Below are positions 28,918 through 37,816 of a DNA stretch of 64,000 nt, piece after piece. Position numbers and translations under genes: made by a program. Every line of letters begins with the position of its first letter. The first letter of the stretch is position 1. The DNA lies in NCBI GenBank assembly GCA_018713255.1, contig DVFL01000009.1, positions 227,742-291,741 of the forward strand, written 5' to 3'. Source of the DNA: Candidatus Cottocaccamicrobium excrementipullorum (GTDB taxonomy: Bacteria; Bacillota; Clostridia; Lachnospirales; Lachnospiraceae). The notes beneath the pieces are model-generated. The model was not told the DNA's origin. It did no database searches and saw only the letters and a program-made list of their open reading frames with translations.

Positions 28918-29859
28918 ATGATACAGATTTTTAAAACGGAAGAAGGCGTTATTCATCAGACCGATGAACGGCTTCCAGGTTCTTGGATTGCCTTGACGAA
29001 TCCTACTGCCACGGAAATCCTGGAAATTGCCGATGCATACCAGATCGACAGCGACCATCTGCGGGCGCCTCTGGATGAGGAGGAGCGCTCCCGTATTGAA
29101 GTGGAGGACAGCTACACCCTTTTGGTGGTGGATATTCCTTCTATCGAAGAAAGAGGTGGAAAGGACTGGTATGTGACCATTCCTCTTGGTATTATTATGA
29201 CAGAGGATGTGATTATTACCACCTGCCTGGAAGAGAATCCGGTAATCTCGGCTTTTATGGACGGACGGGTGAGGGATTTCCATACCTTTATGAAAACAAG
29301 ATTCATTCTGCAGATTTTGTATAAGAACGCATCTCTTTATCTGCAGTACCTGCGGGTGATCGACAAGAAAAGCGAGGTAATTGAGCGGAAGCTGCATCAG
29401 TCCCAGCGGAACCAGGAGCTTTTGGAGCTTCAGGAGCTGGAAAAGAGTCTTCTGTACTTTACCACCTCACTTCGGTCCAACGAAGTGGTTTTGGAGAAGC
29501 TTCTGAAAAGTGAACGGATTAAGAAATATCCAGAGGATGAAGATCTGTTGGAGGACGTCATCATCGAGAATAAGCAGGCCATTGAGATGTCAAATATCTA
29601 CAGCGGCGTGTTATCCGGGACCATGGATGTTTTTGCTTCGGTGATCTCTAATAATCTGAACATTTCCATGAAGTTTCTGGCGACCATCACCATTGTACTG
29701 TCTATTCCCACCATGGTGGCAAGTTTTTACGGCATGAATGTGAATCTGAAGGGTCTGCCTTTTGCAGACAGTCCTTACGGCTTTGTCATTGTGCTGGGCT
29801 TTGCTGCTCTGCTTTCCCTTCTTGTAGCATGGATTTTCTGGAAGAAGGACTTATTTTAA
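28918..29859 (+). CDS. CorA-family divalent cation transporter
   Basis: 313-residue CorA-type Mg2+ channel. There is a cytoplasmic alpha/beta domain (about 1-150), a long helical stalk rich in Glu/Lys (about 150-245) and two C-terminal membrane segments, the first ending in the signature YGMNVNL. The start at 28918 (ATG after AAGGAGGCCTGGCGGT) gives the usual CorA N-terminus; a frame from 28888 is longer by ten residues and lacks a site. It is transcribed from a perfect promoter, with a rhomboid-like gene 18 bp later and pyk overlapping that. Confidence 0.92.
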   Translation: MIQIFKTEEGVIHQTDERLPGSWIALTNPTATEILEIADAYQIDSDHLRAPLDEEERSRIEVEDSYTLLVVDIPSIEERGGKDWYVTIPLGIIMTEDVIITTCLEENPVISAFMDGRVRDFHTFMKTRFILQILYKNASLYLQYLRVIDKKSEVIERKLHQSQRNQELLELQELEKSLLYFTTSLRSNEVVLEKLLKSERIKKYPEDEDLLEDVIIENKQAIEMSNIYSGVLSGTMDVFASVISNNLNISMKFLATITIVLSIPTMVASFYGMNVNLKGLPFADSPYGFVIVLGFAALLSLLVAWIFWKKDLF

Positions 29860-29877
29860 CGGCTGGAGGCATCTGTT

Positions 29878-30771
29878 ATGAAATGGTTTTATCGATTGGA
29901 ACAGAAATTTGGACGTCTCGCCATTTCCGATCTTTCACGGTATATTGTGGGGATGTATTTGATTGGCATGGTGATTCAGCTGATTAATCCTTATCTGTAT
30001 TATCTGTTTTTGTGTCTGGATGGAAGAGCGCTGCTTCACGGACAGATCTGGCGGATTATCACGTTTATGTTTTATCCGTTGGTGGGAATCAACGGATATA
30101 TGGATTTTTTCAGCATTTTTCTTAATCTTCTGGTTGCCCTTACTTACTATCGTCTGGGCAGCGCACTGGAGCGGGTTTGGGGAGCGTTCCGCTTTAATGT
30201 ATATTTCCTTTTAGGGATAATCGGTCATGTGGCGGGAGCCATTGCTGTTTATCTGATAACGGGAAGCAGCGTATTGATTACTCCTGTTTTCCTGAATTTT
30301 TCATTATTTATGGCATTTGCTTTGATTTTTCCAGATATGGAGTTTTATATCTGGGGCCTGATTCCCATTAAGGTAAAGTACCTGGCAATCGCCGAGACGG
30401 CGATTTATGTTTACCTTTTTATTGCGGGATCGTTGGCCAGCAAGCTGGAGATTGGTCTCTCTCTTCTGAATGTGATTGTGTTCTTCTTGGCAACGCGGAG
30501 AACTGCCGTTCAGCGCTTTTCTCCTAAAGAGATCCGGCGCAAGCAGGAGTTCAAGACCAAGATAAAAATCAAGCCTGCGGGGCAGACGAGACATCGCTGC
30601 GCCGTGTGCGGCAGGACTGAGGCGGACGGTCCGCAAATGGAATTCCGCTACTGCTCAAAATGCGTGGGCAGTTATGAGTATTGCCAGGATCATTTATACA
30701 CGCATCAGCATGTTACTGGAAATCCTGCGGATTTCCCACACAAAGAAAATGAAGATGGATTTGGAGGATGA
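29878..30771 (+). CDS. Rhomboid-like membrane protein with C-terminal zinc ribbon
   Basis: 297-residue protein. About six membrane helices over residues 20-210 follow the rhomboid layout (IWRIITFMFYP entry, a central hydrophobic region, the FPDMEFYIWGLIPIKVKYLA strand-like segment common in bacterial rhomboid-like proteins). The catalytic GxSG is not evident (GSSV occurs instead), so it may be an inactive pseudoprotease. Residues ~235-285 hold a zinc-ribbon-like CAVCGR...CSKCVGSYEYC. It sits 18 bp after the corA-like gene, and its stop overlaps an ATG near pyk. Function unknown. Confidence 0.65.
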   Translation: MKWFYRLEQKFGRLAISDLSRYIVGMYLIGMVIQLINPYLYYLFLCLDGRALLHGQIWRIITFMFYPLVGINGYMDFFSIFLNLLVALTYYRLGSALERVWGAFRFNVYFLLGIIGHVAGAIAVYLITGSSVLITPVFLNFSLFMAFALIFPDMEFYIWGLIPIKVKYLAIAETAIYVYLFIAGSLASKLEIGLSLLNVIVFFLATRRTAVQRFSPKEIRRKQEFKTKIKIKPAGQTRHRCAVCGRTEADGPQMEFRYCSKCVGSYEYCQDHLYTHQHVTGNPADFPHKENEDGFGG

Positions 30772-30776
30772 AAAGC

Positions 30777-32213
30777 ATGAAGAAGACAAAAATTATCTGC
30801 ACCATGGGTCCCAACACCAATGATCCCGAGATTATGCGCGGATTAGCAGAAAACGGAATGGATGTGGCTCGCTTTAATTTCTCCCACGGAGACTATGCAG
30901 AGCATAGAGGACGTCTGGAACTGTTAAAGAAGGTGCGCAAGGAATTAAACCGTCCTATTGCTGCACTTCTGGATACCAAGGGACCGGAGATTCGTACCGG
31001 CCTGTTAAAAGACGGGAAGAAGATCACGTTGAAAGAAGGCCAGGAGTATATTCTGACCACCAGAGACGTAGTGGGCGATGATAAGATCTGCCATATTAAT
31101 TACGGCGGATTAAATGAGGATGTGGAAGCAGGAAATATTATCCTGATTGACGACGGCCTGATTGAGCTGAAGGTTAAGGAAGTAAAAGGCACCGACATTA
31201 TCTGTCAGGTAGATAACGGCGGAGAGCTGGGCGAGAAGAAGGGCGTTAACGTGCCTAACGTAAAGATCAAGCTGCCTGCACTGACGGATAAGGATAAAGA
31301 GGATATCCGTTTCGGAATCAAGGAAGGCTTTGATTTTATTGCCGCTTCCTTTGTCCGCACGGCTGACGCCATCCGGGAGATTCGTCAGATCCTGGAAGAG
31401 GAGGGCGCTAACCTGCAGATTATTGCCAAGATTGAGAATGCAGAAGGCATTGAAAATCTGGATGAGATCATCGAAGCAGCAGATGGCATTATGGTTGCCA
31501 GAGGAGATATGGGTGTGGAGATTCCGCCGGAGAAGGTTCCTTATATCCAGAAGACCATTATCCGCAAGTGCAACGAGGCCTGCAAGGTAGTAATTACCGC
31601 TACCCAGATGCTGGATTCCATGATCCGCAATCCTCGTCCGACCAGAGCAGAGGTAACGGATGTGGCTAACGCAGTATATGACGGAACGGATGCTGTAATG
31701 CTTTCTGGCGAGACCGCCATGGGCAAGTATCCCATCGAAGCATTAAAGATGATGGCAACCATTGTGGAAGATACAGAGTCTCATCTGGATTACAGCTCTT
31801 ATCGGGGCCGTAAGGTATCTGCTGTGGAAGATCACAATATTTCCAACGCAGTATGCTACTCTTCTGTGGCCACAGCTCACGATTTGAAGGCTAAGGTGAT
31901 TGTGGCTCCCAGTATCTCCGGCTATACCACAAAGATGCTGTCTAAATGGCGTCCTGGATGTCCCATTATCGGAATGTCTCCAAGTGCGTCTTCTGTGCGT
32001 CAGATGATGCTGTACTGGGGTGTGACTCCTATCTGGTCAAAAAGAGCAGATTCTACAGATGAGCTGGTAGAGTCCTCTGTGGAAGAGTTAAAAGAACTGG
32101 GCATTGTGAGCCCAGGCGATATTGCAGTTATTACTGCAGGTATGGTAACTTACGCCAGCCGTAATCTGCCGGCTACCCAGACCAACAGCATGCGGGTGGT
32201 ATCCATTAAATAA
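30777..32213 (+). CDS. pyk: Pyruvate kinase
   Basis: 478-residue glycolytic enzyme converting PEP plus ADP to pyruvate plus ATP. It begins MKKTKIICTMGPNTNDPE, has the active-site blocks LDTKGPEIRTG and IMVARGDMGVEIP and the C-terminal regulatory domain, but lacks the extra PEP-utilising domain found in Bacillus enzymes. GGAGG at 30763-30767 is nine bases before the ATG at 30777, which I prefer over the overlapping ATG at 30768. It is the last gene of the corA-rhomboid-pyk unit, with a very strong terminator. Confidence 0.97.
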   Translation: MKKTKIICTMGPNTNDPEIMRGLAENGMDVARFNFSHGDYAEHRGRLELLKKVRKELNRPIAALLDTKGPEIRTGLLKDGKKITLKEGQEYILTTRDVVGDDKICHINYGGLNEDVEAGNIILIDDGLIELKVKEVKGTDIICQVDNGGELGEKKGVNVPNVKIKLPALTDKDKEDIRFGIKEGFDFIAASFVRTADAIREIRQILEEEGANLQIIAKIENAEGIENLDEIIEAADGIMVARGDMGVEIPPEKVPYIQKTIIRKCNEACKVVITATQMLDSMIRNPRPTRAEVTDVANAVYDGTDAVMLSGETAMGKYPIEALKMMATIVEDTESHLDYSSYRGRKVSAVEDHNISNAVCYSSVATAHDLKAKVIVAPSISGYTTKMLSKWRPGCPIIGMSPSASSVRQMMLYWGVTPIWSKRADSTDELVESSVEELKELGIVSPGDIAVITAGMVTYASRNLPATQTNSMRVVSIK

Positions 32214-32243
32214 TTTTGCAGCAATAGAAATACTGGACAAAGG

Positions 32244-32301
32244 AGTCCTTTATCAGGTACAATGAGCCCCAGAGGCATTGTGCCTGTTAAAGGGCTTTTT
32301 T
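32244..32301 (+). terminator. Terminator after pyk
   Basis: About 20 paired bases in arms AGTCCTTTA/TAAAGGGCT and CAGGTACAATG/CATTGTGCCTG, then TTTTTT. Confidence 0.9.
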
Positions 32302-32365
32302 CTTAAAAGTTTGTTACGAAGGTTATGCCGCCGGAGGACGGCAGGAAAAAGGAAGGAGAACTACT

Positions 32366-33631
32366 GTGGAAAAGAAACCATTTGTGACGCTGGAACAAAT
32401 TCAGGAGATCACGAAAACTTACCCCACCCCGTTTTATCTGTATGATGAGAAAGGAATTCGGGAGAATGCCAGAAAGCTTTTTCAGGCTTTTTCCTGGAAC
32501 AAGGGATTTAAAGAGTACTTTGCGGTGAAGGCAACTCCCAATCCCTTTATTTTAAAAATCCTCAAAGAGGAAGGCTGCGGCACGGACTGCTCTTCCATGA
32601 CGGAATTAATGATGTCAGAGGCCTGCGGATTTTCAGGAAGCCAGATTATGTTTTCCTCCAATGACACGCCGCCGGCAGAGTTTGCCTTTGCGGCAAAGCT
32701 GGGGGCCATCATTAATTTGGATGATTTTACCCATATTCAGTGTCTGGAGGATACTTTAGGCTATATTCCAGAAACCATCAGCTGCCGGTTTAATCCTGGA
32801 GGAACTTTCCAGATCAGCAATGATATTATGGATAATCCTGGAGAGGCAAAATATGGCATGACGGAGGAGCAGATCACTCAGGCGTTCTCCATTTTAAAAG
32901 AAAAAGGCGCCAAATACTTTGGCATCCACGCATTCTTGGCCAGCAACACCGTCACCAACGAATATTATCCTGTGCTGGCAAAAACCTTGTTTGAGCTGGC
33001 TGTACGCCTGAAGGAAAAGACAGGAGCAGACATCCGGTTTATTAATCTGTCCGGCGGCGTAGGCATTCCCTACCGCCCAGACCAGGAGCCCAATGATATT
33101 CTGGCGATCGGCGAAGGGGTAAGAAAGGTTTATGAGCAAGTTCTGGTTCCTGCCGGGATGGGAGATGTTTCTCTGTGCACAGAGCTTGGCCGTTTTATGT
33201 TAGGGCCGTATGGCTGTCTGGTGACGAAAGCGATTCATGAGAAGCACACCTATAAAGAGTATATCGGGGTAGATGCCTGCGCGGTAAACCTGATGCGTCC
33301 GGCGATGTATGGGGCTTATCATCATATTACAGTAGCGGGAAAGGAAGACTGGCCCTTAGATCATAAATATGATGTAACCGGATCTCTTTGCGAAAATAAC
33401 GATAAATTCGCCATTGACCGGATGCTTCCGGAGATTAAGATGGGCGATTATCTGATTATCCATGATACTGGTGCTCACGGATTTGCTATGGGTTACAATT
33501 ACAATGGAAAGCTTAAATCAGCGGAGCTTCTCTTAAAGGAGGATGGTTCTGTGGAGATGATCCGGAGAGCGGAAACGCCGAAGGATTATTTCGCCACTTT
33601 TGATTTTTGCGATTTATTAAAGAAGTACTAA
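32366..33631 (+). CDS. lysA: Diaminopimelate decarboxylase family protein
   Basis: 421-residue fold-III PLP decarboxylase. The PLP lysine is in EYFAVKATPNP near residue 52; glycine-rich phosphate-binding NLSGGVGIPY, TELGRFMLGPYG, and a CENNDKFA segment containing the catalytic Cys follow. Expected reaction: meso-diaminopimelate to lysine, the last step of lysine synthesis, although some fold-III homologues act on other diamino acids. It starts with GTG at 32366 after AGGAAGGAGAACTACT. It stands alone between the pyk terminator and its own. Confidence 0.88.
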   Translation: MEKKPFVTLEQIQEITKTYPTPFYLYDEKGIRENARKLFQAFSWNKGFKEYFAVKATPNPFILKILKEEGCGTDCSSMTELMMSEACGFSGSQIMFSSNDTPPAEFAFAAKLGAIINLDDFTHIQCLEDTLGYIPETISCRFNPGGTFQISNDIMDNPGEAKYGMTEEQITQAFSILKEKGAKYFGIHAFLASNTVTNEYYPVLAKTLFELAVRLKEKTGADIRFINLSGGVGIPYRPDQEPNDILAIGEGVRKVYEQVLVPAGMGDVSLCTELGRFMLGPYGCLVTKAIHEKHTYKEYIGVDACAVNLMRPAMYGAYHHITVAGKEDWPLDHKYDVTGSLCENNDKFAIDRMLPEIKMGDYLIIHDTGAHGFAMGYNYNGKLKSAELLLKEDGSVEMIRRAETPKDYFATFDFCDLLKKY

Positions 33632-33649
33632 ATAACAGAGAATAAATAA

Positions 33650-33695
33650 CAGAGGGTAGCAAAGAAACGTTAATCTTTGCTGCCCTGTTGTTTTG
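33650..33695 (+). terminator. Terminator after lysA
   Basis: CAGAGGGTAGCAAAGA pairs with TCTTTGCTGCCCTG, loop AACGTTAA, then TTGTTTTG. Confidence 0.75.
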
Positions 33696-33734
33696 CGGTG
33701 GGAGAGGAAGAATGTCTGTCCTAGCTGATGACAG

Positions 33735-33768
33735 AAAAAACCCCGTGTGTGACGTCACGGGGCTGCTT
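33735..33768 (-). terminator. Terminator of the HIT-SseB operon
   Basis: CCCCGTG / CACGGGG stem, followed on the minus strand by TTTTTTCTG. Confidence 0.8.
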
Positions 33769-33941
33769 TTCTTTAGGATTTTCAATTTCAAAAAGGATTT
33801 TAAGGATTGTTTCTGTGCATTTCTTATGGTCTTAGTATAGCACAGGATGCTGGAAAATGTTTGAATGTTCCTTAAATAGATTATGAAGATTTTCTTAATT
33901 TCTTACTTTTTCTCCTTCAAAATCCTTTCGCTCAGGAAAAT

Positions 33942-34739
33942 TTAGAAAAAATCCTGTATGATTCGTTTAATCTGATCTGCTGTCAGCACCAGATTTACAC
34001 TGGCGGGATTGAGCACATAGCCTTTAGACTGCTTAATCAGGAACCGGGGAAGCTGTTTAAAGGTCAAGGTAGACATCCGCTGTTTCTGCCCCTTCTGTCC
34101 GGTGTATTTCCGGAATTCAGAAAAGTCCGTGTAGAGAGGCTGATAAATGTCTCCCTCCTTGGTTTTTACAAAAGGAATGCGGACATTTTTAATGTTTACC
34201 TTTTCTGGATCAGTGTTTTCCTCGTCGTTAATGGTTTCGATTCCCAGAATAAAGGTAGACTTTACCAGATTGGCGATCATTTCCTCCTCAAGCTCTCTTA
34301 AATGAGCCATTTCATGGGGAGCCTGACGGCGAAGTTCCTGAAGGAAATAAATCATTGTCAGGGTCAGACGCGGGTTAATCACCGGAATCTTGGAGGAGGT
34401 AAGTTTTTCCATATCTGGGCGTTTCACCAGATCTTCCAGGGCAATGATGGTCTTGCCGGCTCCATCGTCAAAGAGCACGGCGTTTACATCCAGAGCGTAG
34501 AGGCTGTTCAAGAAAACGTTCAGCTGAGACTGAAGAATTTTCAGGGCGGAAGCCGGTGTCTTTTCCTCATTTAAGGTTTTAATATATGCCCGGCAGTCCT
34601 CTTCCTGGGCGAAGAGATAAATCTCATCATCAAAAGTTTCCGGGTCGCAGGCTACATAAGGCATGCGGGTGAGGGGGGAGAATACCACAAAGGATTCTTC
34701 CAGCTTCTGAAGCTTTTTGATTGCAAATTTGTTATCCAT
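33942..34739 (-). CDS. SseB family protein
   Basis: 265-residue cytosolic protein with the look of the SseB family: an N-terminal SseB domain (about 10-150, VFSPLTRMPYVA and FAQEEDCRAYI) and a C-terminal region ending KGYVLNPASVNLVLTADQIKRII, which fits the family's G-x-V-x-NP pattern. SseB was named for serine sensitivity in E. coli; the biochemical role is unknown. It lies 42 bp downstream of a HIT protein gene on the same strand and shares its terminator. Confidence 0.65.
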   Translation of the reverse strand: MDNKFAIKKLQKLEESFVVFSPLTRMPYVACDPETFDDEIYLFAQEEDCRAYIKTLNEEKTPASALKILQSQLNVFLNSLYALDVNAVLFDDGAGKTIIALEDLVKRPDMEKLTSSKIPVINPRLTLTMIYFLQELRRQAPHEMAHLRELEEEMIANLVKSTFILGIETINDEENTDPEKVNIKNVRIPFVKTKEGDIYQPLYTDFSEFRKYTGQKGQKQRMSTLTFKQLPRFLIKQSKGYVLNPASVNLVLTADQIKRIIQDFF

Positions 34740-34781
34740 AGATTTACGTTGGGTCCCTTCTCATTATAGAATTGTAAGGCC

Positions 34782-35210
34782 TTACTGCTGGGCCAGAGCC
34801 TGGCGCAGCGCTTCTGCCATCTCCTCATATTCAGCATCTGTGAGGGTTACCTTTTCCGGATTCATCTGGAAGGTTCCGCCCCACTCGTCGCCGCCCTTGT
34901 ACTTGGGAACAATATGGAAATGCAGGTGGCAGCCGGTGTCGCCGTAAGCGCCGTAGTTTACCTTGTCTGGATGGAAAACTTTATGGACAGCTCTGGAAAC
35001 CGCTGCTACGTCAGCGAAGAACTCATTCCGCTCTTCGTCAGTCAGGTCGATAAGCTCGCTTACATGCTTATTGTGGGCCAGGATTACCCGGCCTTTTTTG
35101 CTCTGTTCTTTGAAGATGTAAAGGTATCCGGTTTTCATCTGGCAGACGGGATAAGCGAACTTTGCCACCAATTCTCCCTGCATGCAGTATGCACAGTTTT
35201 GATCTTTCAT
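34782..35210 (-). CDS. HIT family hydrolase
   Basis: 142-residue histidine-triad protein, probably a nucleotide phosphoramidase or dinucleoside polyphosphate hydrolase. The HIT motif is HLHFHIVP, preceded by the usual NYGAYGDTGCH. The N-terminal CAYC is a possible half metal site. The ribosome site GAAAGGAGAATCCTAGAA lies before the ATG at 35210. First gene of a two-gene operon with the SseB-like protein. Confidence 0.9.
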   Translation of the reverse strand: MKDQNCAYCMQGELVAKFAYPVCQMKTGYLYIFKEQSKKGRVILAHNKHVSELIDLTDEERNEFFADVAAVSRAVHKVFHPDKVNYGAYGDTGCHLHFHIVPKYKGGDEWGGTFQMNPEKVTLTDAEYEEMAEALRQALAQQ

Positions 35211-35386
35211 TTCTAGGATTCTCCTTTCTAAATAGCCGGTTCAGACAGGAAAGCTCTGCCTGAATATCCGAAATCTATCTTATACTTTATCACGATATGA
35301 ACGTAAATTCAATGAAAAAAGGCGAACCTGGAATAGGAAGGAGGAATATCTTAAGGGGAGAAGGACCCGCAGGAGGAAAAGGCGGC

Positions 35387-36280
35387 ATGGATCGTGTGAA
35401 AAAGCAGATTAACTGGGGCGACAGTTTCCAGGAAGGTCTTACGGGAAAAGGGGTGGGAGTGGCGGTGTTAGACACAGGAGTGTACCTTCACGAGGATATC
35501 CGCGACCGGGTGGCGGCCTTTTGCGATATGGTCCGGGGGAAAGAGGAAGCTTATGATGATAATTCCCATGGGACCCATGTCTGCGGAATTATCGGGGGAA
35601 GCGGGATGGCTTCCGAAGGCCGGTTTCAGGGAATGGCGCCGGAATGCAGGCTGATCTGCGTAAAAGTGCTGGACCGAAAGGGAAATGGGTATGCCTCAGA
35701 TGTACTGTCTGGTCTTCGCTGGGTGAGGGAACACCGAAAAGAGTATGGAATCCGCATTGTGAATATTTCAGTAGGTTCTTTCAGCCGGAAGGTAATGAAT
35801 GAAAACTCTGTTCTGGTGCGGGGAGTAGATGCGGCCTGGGACGATGGGCTGGTAATGGTAATCGCTGCAGGAAACCAGGGGCCCAGGGCCATGAGCATCA
35901 CCACTCCGGGAATCAGCCGGAAGGTCATTACGGTAGGCAGCTCAGATGATAATCTGGCAGTGACCGTAATGGGAAACCGGATGGTGGATTATTCTGGGCG
36001 GGGGCCCACTGCCGCTTGTATTCTTAAGCCTGATGTGGTGGCGCCGGGTTCCAGGATTGTGAGCTGTTCTAACTGTTCAAAAAAATATCAGATTAAAAGC
36101 GGCACCAGCATGAGCACCCCTCTGGTGACTGGGGCGATTGCTCTCCTTTTGGAGAAGTATCCGGAGATGAGCAATAAGGAGGTAAAGCTGAGGCTGCGGG
36201 AACGGTGCCGGGATCTTGGCCTTCCCCACAATCAGCAGGGCTGGGGGCTTTTGGATGTAAGGCGGCTTTTGGAGGATTGA
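35387..36280 (+). CDS. Intracellular subtilisin-like serine protease (S8)
   Basis: 297-residue subtilase. The catalytic triad is complete: Asp29 in VAVLDTGV, His61 in NSHGTHVCG, Ser241 in SGTSMSTP, with the oxyanion Asn in IAAGNQGP. No signal peptide is present, so it is likely cytoplasmic, like Bacillus ISP. The frame is open to ATGs at 35297 and 35312, but neither has a ribosome site; AGGAGG at 35371 supports 35387. If the longer form is used, residues before it would be a short basic prosegment. It is divergent from the HIT-SseB operon. Confidence 0.9.
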   Translation: MDRVKKQINWGDSFQEGLTGKGVGVAVLDTGVYLHEDIRDRVAAFCDMVRGKEEAYDDNSHGTHVCGIIGGSGMASEGRFQGMAPECRLICVKVLDRKGNGYASDVLSGLRWVREHRKEYGIRIVNISVGSFSRKVMNENSVLVRGVDAAWDDGLVMVIAAGNQGPRAMSITTPGISRKVITVGSSDDNLAVTVMGNRMVDYSGRGPTAACILKPDVVAPGSRIVSCSNCSKKYQIKSGTSMSTPLVTGAIALLLEKYPEMSNKEVKLRLRERCRDLGLPHNQQGWGLLDVRRLLED

Positions 36281-36304
36281 ACAGAGGAAACCGCAAAGTC
36301 TGGA

Positions 36305-36334
36305 TTGTCAGATGGGAGGGAGGCATGATATAAT
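36305..36334 (+). promoter_or_regulatory. Promoter of the MBOAT operon
   Basis: TTGTCA, 18-bp spacer, extended -10 TGATATAAT. Confidence 0.75.
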
Positions 36335-36369
36335 ATGAGCGCTTAACGATACAGAAAGGATACCTTGAC

Positions 36370-37779
36370 ATGCTGTTTAGTTCTCTGGTTTTTATCTGGT
36401 ATTTTCTTCCAGCAGTATTTATTCTTTATCATTTGATCCCGTGGAAAAACGGAAAAAACGGCGTGCTGCTGGCGGCCAGCTTGTTTTTTTACGGGTGGGG
36501 AGAGCCGAAATATATTTTTCTTATGCTTCTTTCCGTGTCTATGAATTATCTGTTTGGCCTATGGATTTCCGTTTTAAGCAAAAAACGGATTAAACAGCTG
36601 GTGATGGCCCTTTGCCTGGCGGTAAATATGGGACTTCTGGGGTATTTTAAATATTTTAATTTCCTGGGAGAGCTGGTGAATTACCTGCTGGGAAACGGAA
36701 CAGTGGCCATGCGGGAGATTAGCCTTCCCATTGGAATCTCCTTCTACACCTTCCAGGCGCTTTCTTATGTAATTGACGTTTACCGGAAGGATATTGGCGT
36801 GCAGAAGAATCCCTTTTATCTGGCGCTGTACATTTCCTTCTTTCCTCAGCTGATTGCCGGCCCCATTGTAAAGTACCATGATATTGAGGCCCAGATTGCC
36901 CAGCGCCGATGCACGCTTTCTATGCAGGCCTATGGCATCAAACGATTTGTTTATGGCTTAGGCAAGAAGGTGATTCTGGCCAATGCTTTTGCACAGGCAG
37001 CAGACCGGATTTTTGCCCTTCCCGGTCAGGATCTGGGAACAGCGATTACCTGGTTTGCAGTGGCTGTCTATGCCCTGCAGATTTATTTTGATTTTTCTGG
37101 TTATTCGGATATGGCTATCGGGTTGGGGAAAATGTTCGGTTTTCATTTTATGGAGAATTTCAATTATCCCTATCTTTCTTCATCGGTGTCGGAATTCTGG
37201 CGCCGATGGCATATTTCTCTTTCCACCTGGTTTCGGGAGTATTTATACATTCCCCTTGGAGGAAACCGAAAAGGGCTTTTTCGTACCTGCCTGAACTTAT
37301 TTATTGTCTTTTTCGCCACTGGATTATGGCACGGCGCCAGCATCAGTTTCGTCCTCTGGGGAGTGTACTATGGAATTTTAGTGGTGGCAGAACGGCTGTT
37401 TTTGGGAAAATGGCTGGAGAAGAATCCATGGAAATGGGTTAATCATGGATACGCCATGTTTGCCGTGCTCTTTGGCTGGATGCTGTTTAGGGCTGAGCAT
37501 ATGAGCGTGGCGAAGGAGCTGCTGATCAATATGTTTACCCTGAAAAAGGGGATTTATCCGATTCTCATGTACGCCGATCTTCGTCTGTTCGTGCTGATGG
37601 CGGTGGGAGTAATCCTTTGCGGGCCTTTGCAGCAGTGCTTTCCTTCTCTGAAGGCAAGGTTGTACCGGGAAGACCGGGTGGATGCGGCAGATGTGGTGAT
37701 GATGGGAGCTATTTTGTTTTACTGCACCATGCTTTTGGTCAGCAACACCTACAATCCTTTCATTTACTTTAGGTTCTAA
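36370..37779 (+). CDS. MBOAT family O-acyltransferase (AlgI/DltB-like)
   Basis: 469-residue polytopic membrane-bound O-acyltransferase with about 11 hydrophobic segments. It begins MLFSSLVFIWYFLPAVF, has the SVSEFWRRWHISLSTWFREYLYIPLGGN block and the invariant His in ATGLWHGASISF. The family passes acyl groups (usually acetyl) across the membrane to surface polysaccharide, teichoic acid or peptidoglycan. The adjacent SGNH/DHHW-like gene is the expected extracytoplasmic partner, as in AlgI-AlgJ/X systems. RBS AGAAAGGATACCTTGAC. The acceptor polymer is unknown. Confidence 0.92.
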   Translation: MLFSSLVFIWYFLPAVFILYHLIPWKNGKNGVLLAASLFFYGWGEPKYIFLMLLSVSMNYLFGLWISVLSKKRIKQLVMALCLAVNMGLLGYFKYFNFLGELVNYLLGNGTVAMREISLPIGISFYTFQALSYVIDVYRKDIGVQKNPFYLALYISFFPQLIAGPIVKYHDIEAQIAQRRCTLSMQAYGIKRFVYGLGKKVILANAFAQAADRIFALPGQDLGTAITWFAVAVYALQIYFDFSGYSDMAIGLGKMFGFHFMENFNYPYLSSSVSEFWRRWHISLSTWFREYLYIPLGGNRKGLFRTCLNLFIVFFATGLWHGASISFVLWGVYYGILVVAERLFLGKWLEKNPWKWVNHGYAMFAVLFGWMLFRAEHMSVAKELLINMFTLKKGIYPILMYADLRLFVLMAVGVILCGPLQQCFPSLKARLYREDRVDAADVVMMGAILFYCTMLLVSNTYNPFIYFRF

Positions 37780-37816
37780 AGACAGTCATTGAATGGAGAA
37801 AGAGGAACAATTGCAT

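Larger units (their letters stand above)
33632..33941. other. Intergenic stretch between lysA and sseB-like gene
   Basis: 310 bp with two hairpin terminators (annotated separately) between convergent genes and nothing else that I can support. Confidence 0.6.
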
